Counted from the first letter of the stretch, positions 1-6,505 are shown. The stretch: 7,153 nt of DNA from Pedobacter sp. (GCA_030149995.1 JASLGV010000017.1:1-7153); one strand, 5' to 3'. Numbers and translations are program-made. The notes: a model not told the origin generated them from the sequence alone.

Positions 1-680
1 CTGCACAACCCAATAACCGTGCAGCCATATTAGATGCCATGCGCCCGCAGTATGAATCGTACATCAATCAGCTAAACAAAGAAGTTCTGAAATTTTCTAA
101 TGATAACTTAGGTACGCTGGCTGGTTTTTATGCCATGAACACATTGAGCCCACAGGAATTTGAACCAGAGTTGGTTAAGTTTAGCGAGCAGATTAAAGAT
201 AAAATAAAAGGCAATGCAACGGTTGATACCTTTGTAAAACAAATGGCACTTTTAAAAACCGTTCAGGTAGGTGCAGAAGCACCTGGTTTTACCATTAATA
301 CAGCAGATGATAAGCCGGTTAACCTGAGCGATTACAAAGGCAAGTATGTGCTGCTTGATTTCTGGGCTTCCTGGTGTCAGCCATGCCGTCAGGAAAATCC
401 GCATGTAGTCAATATCTATAATAAGTATAAAAATAAGAATTTCGATATTCTTGGTATTTCGCTTGATACAGATAAAGCTGCCTGGCTGGCTGCAGTAAAA
501 GCAGATGGCTTAACCTGGAAACATGTAAGCGAATTAAAAGATTTTACGGGCAACACGGTACAAAAGTACCATGTGCAGGCCATTCCATCATCTTTCCTGA
601 TAGATCCGAGTGGAAAAATCATAGCTAAAAACCTCAGAGGAGACGAACTGGACGCTTTTTTAAATAAAACATTACATTAA
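1..680 (+). CDS. TlpA/ResA-like thiol-disulfide oxidoreductase, 5'-truncated
   Basis: The reading frame is open to the window edge (first full codon at 3), so the ATG at 39 is probably internal and the true start lies upstream. The C-terminal part is a thioredoxin-fold redoxin domain starting near VGAEAPGF (nt 267). It has the redox-active motif WCQPC (nt 372-386) and a cis-proline in AIPSSFLID, followed by DPSGKII. About 85 visible residues before it are helical and charged, like the region that follows the DUF4369-type N-terminus in many Bacteroidota TlpA proteins; that domain itself is not in view. Family members reduce or exchange disulfides in the periplasm, for example during cytochrome c maturation, and are anchored or exported by an N-terminal signal that would lie upstream. 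The redox fold is certain; the physiological substrate is unknown. No clear terminator follows the stop. Confidence 0.9.
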   Translation, partial: AQPNNRAAILDAMRPQYESYINQLNKEVLKFSNDNLGTLAGFYAMNTLSPQEFEPELVKFSEQIKDKIKGNATVDTFVKQMALLKTVQVGAEAPGFTINTADDKPVNLSDYKGKYVLLDFWASWCQPCRQENPHVVNIYNKYKNKNFDILGISLDTDKAAWLAAVKADGLTWKHVSELKDFTGNTVQKYHVQAIPSSFLIDPSGKIIAKNLRGDELDAFLNKTLH

Positions 681-703
681 CTGTTATTTAGTGTTAAGCT
701 ACT

Positions 704-731
704 TTTGAGTATTAACAATTTCTTAACTTTG
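704..731 (+). promoter_or_regulatory. Candidate Bacteroidota promoter of the response regulator
   Basis: A perfect -7 element TAACTTTG (724-731, consensus TAnnTTTG) lies 16 bp after TTTG (704-707), a -33-like element. That spacing is about 1 bp shorter than usual. A second, weaker -7-like match, TACTTTCG (760-767), has no -33 partner at a suitable distance. Transcription would give a leader of roughly 45 nt before the ATG at 785. There is no Shine-Dalgarno sequence, as is normal in this phylum. Confidence 0.45.
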
Positions 732-743
732 GCTTAATCAAAA
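711..743 (+). promoter_or_regulatory. Three 11-bp-phased TTAA repeats, possible response-regulator operator
   Basis: TTAA occurs at 712, 723 and 734, exactly 11 bp apart, giving three units that read ATTAAC, CTTAAC and CTTAAT. OmpR/PhoB-family regulators typically bind tandem direct repeats with about 11-bp phasing, and the gene immediately downstream encodes such a regulator. The repeats cover the candidate -7 element, so binding here would be expected to repress. This is an inference: the DNA is AT-rich and short TTAA words arise by chance. Confidence 0.35.
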
Positions 744-784
744 ACTTGAACAGAGTTACTACTTTCGTAACAAATATTTAATCT

Positions 785-1474
785 ATGAACAATCCAGGTC
801 AGAAAATATTAATTGTTGATGATGAACCAGATATTCTGGAACTTATTGAATACAATTTAAAAAAAGAAGGTTACCAGGTTTTTCTGGCTTCAAACGGACA
901 GGAAGGCATATCAGTTGCGAAAAAGGTACATCCTGATTTGATTATTCTTGATATCATGATGCCTAAAATGGATGGGATAGAAGCCTGCCGTTTGATGCGC
1001 GCCATTCCTGAGTTTAAAAACACCTTTATGGTATTTTTAACTGCCAGAAGCGAAGAATACTCTGAAATAGCCGGTTTCAATGTAGGAGCCGACGATTATA
1101 TTGCAAAACCAATCAAGCCAAGAGCACTGGTTAGCCGTATAAACGCCATCTTAAGAAGAAACAACAGTACAGAAGAAGTTTCTGAGAATAAGCTCGAAAT
1201 CGGCGATCTTGTAATTGACCGTGAAGCATATCTGGTTTTCCAGGGCGGGCAAAAAGTGGTGCTTGCCAAAAAAGAATTTGAATTGCTTTACCTGCTGGCC
1301 TCAAAACCAGGAAAAGTGTATACACGCGAATCCATTCTTAAAAATATCTGGGAAGATTCTGTGGTGGTAACCAACAGAACCATAGATGTACATATTCGTA
1401 AGTTGAGAGAAAAACTGGGCGAAAGTTATGTGTCTACTGTAAAAGGCGTAGGCTATAAGTTTGAGCTTTCTTAA
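785..1474 (+). CDS. OmpR/PhoB-family response regulator transcription factor
   Basis: This is a two-domain regulator of 229 residues, the normal length for the family. The receiver domain (about 6-122) has the acidic pair D12/D13, phosphoacceptor D56 in LIILDIMMPKMDG, the switch residue T86 (FLTAR) and K108 in AKPIKP. A linker leads to a winged-helix DNA-binding domain (about 131-229) with the recognition-helix signature TNRTIDVHIRKLREKLG and the terminal wing motif VKGVGYKFE. It would bind DNA as a dimer when phosphorylated by a sensor kinase. No histidine kinase follows; the next gene is a pseudouridine synthase behind a terminator, so the partner is elsewhere. The ATG at 785 fits the conserved start of the receiver domain. 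It resembles the PhoB/PhoP subgroup, but the stimulus cannot be read from the sequence. Confidence 0.93.
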   Translation: MNNPGQKILIVDDEPDILELIEYNLKKEGYQVFLASNGQEGISVAKKVHPDLIILDIMMPKMDGIEACRLMRAIPEFKNTFMVFLTARSEEYSEIAGFNVGADDYIAKPIKPRALVSRINAILRRNNSTEEVSENKLEIGDLVIDREAYLVFQGGQKVVLAKKEFELLYLLASKPGKVYTRESILKNIWEDSVVVTNRTIDVHIRKLREKLGESYVSTVKGVGYKFELS

Positions 1475-1497
1475 TAAGGATTAAACAAATTGAATTG

Positions 1498-1528
1498 AAC
1501 CGGGTTAATTGTATTAATCCGGTTTTTT
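1498..1528 (+). terminator. Intrinsic terminator after the response regulator
   Basis: An 11-bp stem is formed by AACCGGGTTAA (1498-1508) and TTAATCCGGTT (1514-1524), with one G-U pair and a 5-nt loop. It runs into a six-T tract (1523-1528) whose first two bases are the end of the stem. It starts 23 nt after the stop codon at 1472-1474. Confidence 0.85.
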
Positions 1529-1582
1529 ATTTACGTAAATTAAACCTTTTACAGAACGAAATTCTGATTGAATTTCAGGTTT
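1529..1582. repeat. Perfect 12-bp palindrome followed by nested inverted repeats
   Basis: ATTTACGTAAAT (1529-1540) is a perfect palindrome. Right after it, AAACCT (1542-1547) pairs with AGGTTT (1577-1582), and inside that GAAATTC (1558-1564) pairs with GAATTTC (1570-1576) over a 5-nt loop. The block sits between the terminator of the preceding gene and the promoter of the pseudouridine synthase gene. It could be an operator region or a secondary hairpin; no known site was recognised. Confidence 0.5.
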
Positions 1583-1604
1583 GTTTCTTTTTATATAAAC
1601 CGGC

Positions 1605-1636
1605 GTTACAGTCAACAAAAATAAATCGTACTTTTG
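1605..1636 (+). promoter_or_regulatory. Promoter of the pseudouridine synthase / ClC pair
   Basis: TACTTTTG (1629-1636) is a perfect match to the Bacteroidota -7 consensus TAnnTTTG. The -33 position is weak, with GTTA at 1605-1608 and a 20-bp spacer. Transcription would begin near 1641, leaving a leader of only about 20 nt before the TTG start at 1660. Confidence 0.6.
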
Positions 1637-1659
1637 CAGCTTATAAACATTTTTAAGTA

Positions 1660-2382
1660 TTGAAATTTCCCAATTTTAAAGACCTCATCCTTTTTGAAGA
1701 CAATGATTACATTGTTGTAAACAAACCGCCTTTTCTGGCTTCGCTTGACGAACGCGGTGCAGCCGGAGAAATTAACCTTTTGCGTTTAGCCAAACAATAT
1801 TCAGATGATGCACAGGTTTGCCATCGCCTGGATAAAGAAACTTCCGGAGCACTGATTATTGCTAAAAATCCGGAGGCTTACCGTCATGCTTCCATGCAGT
1901 TTGAAAAACGCAAGGTAAATAAAACCTATCATGCCGTGGTAAACGGACATGTAATCTTTGATGATTTGCTGGTTGATTTACCCATTCTAAATGCGGGGAA
2001 TAAAAATGTAACCATCGATCGGGCAGAAGGTAAACGTGCAGAAACTTATTTCAATTCTTTAAAATATTACAGACATTATACGTTGGTAGAATGCCGCCCG
2101 ATTACCGGCCGTATGCACCAGATCCGTATCCATCTGGCCACACAGAAAGCGGCCATTGCCGGCGATGAAATGTATCGCGGTAAACCCGTATTTCTTTCTT
2201 CCATCAAAAGAGGATTTAGATTAACCAAAGGCGAAGAGGAACAGCCAATTATGAAACGCTTTGCGCTCCATGCCCGCTACTTGGTTTTTAAAGACCTTAA
2301 AGACAATGAAGTCCGCATTGAAGCTCCTTATCCAAAAGATTTTGCCACGCTGATTAAATTATTGGATAAGTTCGATGCCTAA
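1660..2382 (+). CDS. RluA-family RNA pseudouridine synthase
   Basis: The 240-residue enzyme converts specific uridines in rRNA or tRNA to pseudouridine. The catalytic motif HRLDKETSG contains the nucleophilic Asp at residue 58, preceded by the conserved N-terminal strand FEDNDYIVVNKP. The second family motif, RPITGRMHQIRIHLA, is intact, followed by GDEMYRG. There is no N-terminal S4 domain, so it is a compact, single-domain member. The start must be TTG at 1660: an in-frame TAA lies two codons upstream (1654-1656), and the first internal ATG is after the catalytic motif. Which uridine it modifies cannot be decided from sequence; RluA, RluC/D-like and TruC-like roles are all possible. The ClC gene follows after 35 bp with no terminator between, so the two are probably co-transcribed. 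Confidence 0.92.
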   Translation: MKFPNFKDLILFEDNDYIVVNKPPFLASLDERGAAGEINLLRLAKQYSDDAQVCHRLDKETSGALIIAKNPEAYRHASMQFEKRKVNKTYHAVVNGHVIFDDLLVDLPILNAGNKNVTIDRAEGKRAETYFNSLKYYRHYTLVECRPITGRMHQIRIHLATQKAAIAGDEMYRGKPVFLSSIKRGFRLTKGEEEQPIMKRFALHARYLVFKDLKDNEVRIEAPYPKDFATLIKLLDKFDA

Positions 2383-2417
2383 TTATATAGCAAACGCATC
2401 ATTTAAACAAGAATAAT

Positions 2418-4208
2418 ATGTACGCCCGGTTTGAAAATTATCTGCAAGCACTCAATCAGTATCGAAAGACAAAAATTTCAAACCGTAACTTCCTTATTTT
2501 CTTAGCCGTTGCAGTGGGTATCTTGGCCGGACTTGCAGCGGCCCTGTTAAAAAGCTTAACCCACCACATAGAGGAGTTTTTACAATCCGACTGGCAATGG
2601 AAGTACAAATATTACCTGTATCTTTTTTTTCCATTGGCCGGGATTTTACTATCGGTTATGTACGTACGCCGGTTTATCCGGAAAAGTAAGTTTGAAACCG
2701 GGTTAACACCGCTTTTATATGCTATTTCGAAAAAATCAAGCCGGGTAGAAACACACAATATCTATTCGCAGATTATTACCGCAGCCGTTACAGTTGGTTT
2801 TGGTGGTTCTACCGGATTGGAAGCACCTATTGTAACCAGTGGAGCGGCCATCGGATCTAATTTAGGCCGACATCTGGGGCTTTCTTACCGGGAAATAACC
2901 ATGCTGGTCGCCTGTGGTGCTGCCGCTGGAATTGCCGGTGCCTTTAACAGCCCGATTGCCGGTATTGTTTTCGCCATCGAAATCCTGCTGCCCGAATTCA
3001 GCATTCCTTTATTTATACCTTTATTATTATCGGCGGCAACGGCTGCTGTGGTGGCACGTTTGTTTTATACCCAGCAACTGTTTTACCTGGTAACAGAAGG
3101 CTGGCAGGTAAATGCACTTTTCTATTATGTGTTAATGGCGGGCTGTATTGGTTTATTTTCCATCTATTTTACAAAAGTAAATTATGCCGTAAAGGGCTTA
3201 TTTTATAAAATAAAACACCCGTATGCAAAGGTTGTTGTGGGTGGTTTATTATTGGGCGCCATGGTATTCCTGTTTCCAACTTTGTATGGAGAAGGGTATA
3301 TAACCATTAAAAACCTGCTTCGTGGCGATTATCAGAGCATTATAACCAACAGTATCTTTGCAGATTATAGCAGCATACCTGCACTGGTGATTTTGTTTAC
3401 AGTGGTCACCATCTTTGCAAAATCGCTTGCCACTTTAATTACATTAGGCGCTGGCGGAAATGGCGGTACCTTTGCACCAAGCTTGATTATGGGCGGGTTG
3501 ATTGGTTTTGTCTTTGCCTATACAGTCAACCTATCCGGAATTGCTCATTTAAATGTAGCCAACTTTATTGTAGCAGGTATGGCAGCAGCTTTGAGTGCCA
3601 TTATGCATGCACCACTTACGGGTATATTTCTGATTGCCGAAATTACAGGTGGATATATTCTGATGGTTCCGTTGATGATTACCTCGGCGATTTCCTACAT
3701 GATTAACCGTGCCTCGCAAAAATATTCCATCTACACCAAGGTGCTTGCCGATAAGGGCGAACTTTTATCGCATGAAGATAAAGATACCACCGTGTTAAAC
3801 CAGATGAAACTCAAATATCTTGTGGAAACAGATTTTGTAATCCTACAGGATGATGAACTGATTATGCAACGCGTAGGGGAGATTTTACAGTCGAAAAGGA
3901 ATATTTGTCCGGTTACAGATGAAAATAATGATTTTAAAGGGCTTATTTATGTAGAGGAACTGTTTAAGGAGACCATCAACAACCCGGAAAAGGATACACT
4001 TACTGTACAACATCTTTTGCACAGCGCACCCAATGTTGTTCAGGAAACAGATGACCTGAAAACTGTGCTTTTAAAAATGGAACAAGATAACATCTGGCTT
4101 TTACCAGTTGTTAATACCGAAAATAATTACAGGGGTTTTGTATCAAAAACGGCTATTTTTAATAAATACCGTGCCTTGTTAATGCGCCAGGCAGATTACA
4201 TGAACTAA
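2418..4208 (+). CDS. ClC-family chloride channel/antiporter with CBS pair
   Basis: This 596-residue inner-membrane protein has a short cytoplasmic N-terminus, about ten hydrophobic stretches between residues 24 and 430, and a soluble C-terminal pair of CBS domains (about 465-590). Selectivity-filter motifs are visible: GLEAP (133-137), equivalent to GREGP with gating glutamate E135, and GGTFAP (349-354), equivalent to GxFxP. Y439 in SIYTKVL probably matches the central pore tyrosine. The first motif, GSGIP, is not conserved; TGLTP (94-98) occupies its place. In NSPIAGIVFAIEILLPEF the residue aligning with the internal proton-transfer glutamate of E. coli ClC (E203) appears to be I189, as in channel-type members. 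CBS domains commonly bind adenine nucleotides and tune gating. Fold assignment is firm; channel versus Cl-/H+ exchange, and the true ion, are open. Confidence 0.93.
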   Translation: MYARFENYLQALNQYRKTKISNRNFLIFLAVAVGILAGLAAALLKSLTHHIEEFLQSDWQWKYKYYLYLFFPLAGILLSVMYVRRFIRKSKFETGLTPLLYAISKKSSRVETHNIYSQIITAAVTVGFGGSTGLEAPIVTSGAAIGSNLGRHLGLSYREITMLVACGAAAGIAGAFNSPIAGIVFAIEILLPEFSIPLFIPLLLSAATAAVVARLFYTQQLFYLVTEGWQVNALFYYVLMAGCIGLFSIYFTKVNYAVKGLFYKIKHPYAKVVVGGLLLGAMVFLFPTLYGEGYITIKNLLRGDYQSIITNSIFADYSSIPALVILFTVVTIFAKSLATLITLGAGGNGGTFAPSLIMGGLIGFVFAYTVNLSGIAHLNVANFIVAGMAAALSAIMHAPLTGIFLIAEITGGYILMVPLMITSAISYMINRASQKYSIYTKVLADKGELLSHEDKDTTVLNQMKLKYLVETDFVILQDDELIMQRVGEILQSKRNICPVTDENNDFKGLIYVEELFKETINNPEKDTLTVQHLLHSAPNVVQETDDLKTVLLKMEQDNIWLLPVVNTENNYRGFVSKTAIFNKYRALLMRQADYMN

Positions 4209-4527
4209 ATGCACCAAAGTAAAACCAGCTTTTTACAACCTGAAGATACTTTTGTCCTCAGGGATGGTAGTAAGAAAAATCATTCCTTGGTTTCCGTGCT
4301 TCCGTGGCAAAATATAATTAAGAGGGAATCACAGAATGCACAAGAAAAATATTCTCTATGCTCCGTAGTTTTCATCGTCAACCTTTAAAACACAAACAAA
4401 GCATTACCGAAAAGGTAGACCAACCTTTTATAGGCTACAGATCTTTTGTTCCTCAGAATAATAAATAAGAAAATTAAGTTGTTTATTTTCAGTGGTTAAA
4501 ACTTGGTTACCACAGAACAAAGTGATA
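4209..4527. repeat. Gene-free spacer with degenerate CACAGA/TCCGTGG-type intergenic repeats
   Basis: No credible coding frame was seen. Three segments look like decayed copies of the CACAGAG/CTCTGTG intergenic elements common in this phylum. TTTCCGTGCTTCCGTGGCAA lies at 4291-4310. An imperfect palindrome is formed by ATCACAGAATGCACAAG (4328-4344) and CTCTATGCTCCGTAG (4353-4367) around an A/T-rich centre. GGTTACCACAGAACAAAGTG lies at 4505-4524. A small hairpin AAAAGGT (4410-4416) / ACCTTTT (4423-4429) is also present. Membership of one repeat family is inferred from the shared words. Confidence 0.5.
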
Positions 4528-4528
4528 G

Positions 4529-4582
4529 GGGGCTGCCAAAAAAAGAGGATGGCCTAACTTCACTTTTTGGACATCCCCTTTT
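4529..4582 (+). terminator. Hairpin terminator for the ClC transcript (+ reading)
   Basis: GGGG (4529-4532) and CCAAAAA (4536-4542) can pair with TTTTTGG (4564-4570) and CCCC (4575-4578), with a small internal mismatch. An alternative stem pairs GAGGATGGCC (4545-4554) with GGACATCCCC (4569-4578). Both end directly in TTTT (4579-4582). It lies 320 nt after the ClC stop and just before the end of the convergent gene. Confidence 0.5.
4538..4578 (-). terminator. Intrinsic terminator of the sigma-54 regulator gene (- reading)
   Basis: Read on the minus strand, GGGGATGTCC pairs with GGCCATCCTC (seven pairs including a G-U, one mismatch, then two G-C pairs) and is followed at once by seven T. On the plus strand the T tract is the A run at 4538-4544. 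The structure begins 15 nt after the stop codon at 4593-4595 and overlaps the plus-strand terminator. Confidence 0.7.
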
Positions 4583-4592
4583 GTAGTCAATA

Positions 4593-5999
4593 TTATTCAT
4601 TTGCCCTTTTCAGGCCAAATTTCTCTATTTTACTGTATAGATGGCTGCGTTGAATATCAATTTCATCGGCCGTTTTAGAAACATTCCAATTGTTTTTTTC
4701 CAGTTTAAATTTGATGAACTCGCGCTCTGCATGATCTTTGTAATCCTGGAAATTGTTGAAACTATCAAATGTAGCAGACAGGGCAGAATTACCATTAGCC
4801 GAATGTTGACTGGCTGTTGCTGCACCAATATTTGTACCACCACCTGGATTGGCAAAGGCTCTAACATCATTGCCGGTAATTACCTTATCACTTAAGATAA
4901 TCAATCGCTCAATCATGTTGTGCAATTCGCGCACGTTACCTGTCCATGGAAGTGCCTGTAAAGCGGTCATTCCTTCGTCGTTAATTTTCTTAACCGGCAT
5001 TCCGTATTCTGTACAGATGCTTTCCAGGAAACTTTGGGCAATAACCGGAATATCGTCTACACGTTCCGTTAAATGTGGTACGTGGATGTTAATCACATTT
5101 AATCGGTGGTAAAGGTCCATTCTGAAATTTCCATCTTCAATTTCTTTTAATAAATCCTTGTTGGTTGCGGCCAGAACCCTAACATTCACTTCGAGTTCCT
5201 TTTCGCCACCCACACGGGTTATTTTATGCTCTTGCAGTGCGCGCAAAACTTTAGCTTGTGCAGAAAGGCTCATGTCGCCTATCTCATCCAGAAATAAGGT
5301 TCCGCCACTGGCCAGTTCGAATTTACCAATGCGTTGTTTTACCGCCGATGTAAAAGATCCTTTTTCATGACCGAACAATTCACTTTCAATTAGTTCTGAA
5401 GGAATAGCTGCACAGTTTACCTCAATTAAAGGGCTGTCTGCACGGTTTGATTTTTCGTGCAGCCATCTGGCCACCAATTCTTTTCCGCTTCCGTTGGCAC
5501 CGGTAATCAGTACCCGCGCTTCGGTAGGAGCCACGCGTTCAATGGTTTCTTTAATTTTGGATATGCTTTCGGAATTACCCAAAATTTCGCGTGTTTTACT
5601 GGCTTTTCTTTTTAAAACCTTGGTTTCCGTTACGAGATTACCACGGTCTAAGGCATTCCTTACCGTAATCAGTAATCTATTCAGATCTGGTGGTTTGGAT
5701 ATAAAATCAAACGCACCTTTTTTACTGGCTTCGATGGCTGTTTCAACAGTACCATGGCCCGAAATCATGATAAAAGGAAGATCCGGCTTAATGGCAAGGG
5801 CTTGTTCAAGCACTTCCATGCCGTCCATTTTATTCATCTTGATGTCGCAAAGAACCAGGTCATAACTACCTTTCTTAATTAACTCCAAGCCATCGATCCC
5901 ATTGTCAATATCTTCTACATCGTAATTTTCATATTCAAGAATTTCACGAAGGGTACTTCTAATCGCACGCTCATCATCAATTATTAATAGTTTAGCCAT
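4593..5999 (-). CDS. NtrC/AtoC-like sigma-54-dependent response regulator
   Basis: The 468-residue activator has the three usual domains. The receiver domain (1-115) has D8/D9, phosphoacceptor D52 in LVLCDIKMNKMDG, S80 and K102. The AAA+ sigma-54 activator domain (about 140-370) has Walker A GANGSGKE (167-174), Walker B GGTLFLDE (232-239), sensor I VLAATN and sensor II GNVREL (R357). The Fis-type helix-turn-helix (about 423-465) has NWNVSKTADEIDIQRSHLYSKI. The sigma-54 contact loop is GSFTSA (214-219) rather than GAFTGA; the critical Phe and Thr remain. A low-complexity Gly/Ala/Ser/Asn linker (about 386-412) joins the last two domains. When phosphorylated it should hydrolyse ATP to open sigma-54 promoters; its targets are unknown and no partner kinase lies in the window. 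ATG at 5997-5999 fits the receiver start. Confidence 0.94.
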   Translation of the reverse strand: MAKLLIIDDERAIRSTLREILEYENYDVEDIDNGIDGLELIKKGSYDLVLCDIKMNKMDGMEVLEQALAIKPDLPFIMISGHGTVETAIEASKKGAFDFISKPPDLNRLLITVRNALDRGNLVTETKVLKRKASKTREILGNSESISKIKETIERVAPTEARVLITGANGSGKELVARWLHEKSNRADSPLIEVNCAAIPSELIESELFGHEKGSFTSAVKQRIGKFELASGGTLFLDEIGDMSLSAQAKVLRALQEHKITRVGGEKELEVNVRVLAATNKDLLKEIEDGNFRMDLYHRLNVINIHVPHLTERVDDIPVIAQSFLESICTEYGMPVKKINDEGMTALQALPWTGNVRELHNMIERLIILSDKVITGNDVRAFANPGGGTNIGAATASQHSANGNSALSATFDSFNNFQDYKDHAEREFIKFKLEKNNWNVSKTADEIDIQRSHLYSKIEKFGLKRANE

Positions 6000-6029
6000 T
6001 ATTTATGAAATCAAAATGTATATAGGTTG

Positions 6030-6058
6030 CTAATATATCTGCTTTTTACAAAAACAAA
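6030..6058 (-). promoter_or_regulatory. Possible promoter of the sigma-54 regulator
   Basis: On the minus strand TATATTAG (6037-6030), one mismatch from TAnnTTTG, lies 17 bp after TTTG (6058-6055). It would give a leader of about 25 nt. The match is imperfect in an A/T-rich spacer, so this is tentative; read-through from rnpB is the alternative. Confidence 0.35.
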
Positions 6059-6092
6059 TAAAAATCTTTGAGTTTTTTTACAAGCAAAGAAA

Positions 6093-6471
6093 AAAATGCA
6101 GGTATATAAGCCGGGTTCTGTTTTCCGATTGCTCAGAAATTCTATCATTAATCTACTATAAATGTCGCCATTTATCTCTAACGACCTACCCACTAACATC
6201 GGACGGGCAGCCCTACATGCGTTAGCCTATTTGGTCTTTCAACTCCCGGGGTTTACAATCATCTGTAATTACTTACACATGTCGTGCGCTCTTACCGCAC
6301 GTTTTCACCCTTACCCCGATAAAATCGGGGCGGTATACTTTCTGTTGCACTTGCCGTTATTCAGGTGTTCAAACCTGAATCCCTTCCTGTTAGGAAGCGG
6401 GACGCCCTGTGTTGCCCGGACTTTCCTCTCTTCTAATTAAATCAGAACAGCGATAGAACTACCTGCATTTT
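6093..6471 (-). ncRNA. rnpB: RNase P RNA, bacterial class A
   Basis: This is the catalytic RNA of ribonuclease P, which removes 5' leaders from tRNA precursors with the protein subunit RnpA. Read on the minus strand, the 5' core GAGAGGAAAGTCCGGGC (6430-6414) and the 3' core ACAGAACCCGGCTTAT (6121-6106) form the universal P4 region. Also present are AGTGCAACAGA, GGTAAGGGTGAAAACG, the P12 hairpin CGTGCGGTAAGAGCGCACG (6301-6283) and GACCAAATAGG. Ends were set by the P1 helix: AAAATGCAGGTA (6471-6460) pairs perfectly with TACCTGCATTTT (6104-6093). Length is about 379 nt. P1 runs into a T7 tract (6096-6090), so the closing helix may also serve as terminator. The presence of P10/P11/P12 and P15-type segments supports class A. 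The L15 loop appears to lack a clear GGU. Short open frames across this gene are not real. Confidence 0.97.
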
Positions 6472-6474
6472 GCG

Positions 6475-6505
6475 CAAAGATAATTAAAAACGGTTTACTT
6501 ACAAT
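6475..6505 (-). promoter_or_regulatory. rnpB promoter
   Basis: On the minus strand a perfect -7 element TATCTTTG (6482-6475) is preceded by ATTG (6505-6502) with a 19-bp spacer, the normal Bacteroidota arrangement. Initiation a few bases downstream falls at about 6470, which matches the 5' end of the RNase P RNA P1 helix. The -33 element lies inside the last codons of the cytochrome gene. Confidence 0.75.

Noticed and set aside
39..41. ATG at 39 as the start of the thioredoxin gene
   Set aside because: The frame stays open to the left edge and no signal sequence follows the ATG, although the family is exported. The gene is most likely cut by the window.
732..737. TTAAGC (694-699) / GCTTAA (732-737) as a terminator for the thioredoxin gene
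   Set aside because: Only six pairs with a 32-nt loop and no T tract; chance is a sufficient explanation.
4410..4429. Hairpin AAAAGGT/ACCTTTT as the ClC terminator
   Set aside because: The stem is short and A/T-rich and has no T tract after it; the structure at 4529-4582 is a better terminator.
5494..5865. Open frame of 123 codons antisense to the sigma-54 regulator
   Set aside because: A shadow of the well-conserved coding strand; no recognisable motif. The other antisense frames at 416-622, 871-1080, 1131-1325, 4641-4895, 4849-5112 and 5158-5370 were rejected for the same reason.
6011..6199. Open frame of 62 codons on the - strand
   Set aside because: It starts inside rnpB and runs into the A/T-rich spacer; the peptide is low in complexity and not protein-like.
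6162..6440. Open frame of 92 codons on the + strand
   Set aside because: It lies wholly antisense to the RNase P RNA gene, which explains the conserved sequence; the translation shows no domain.
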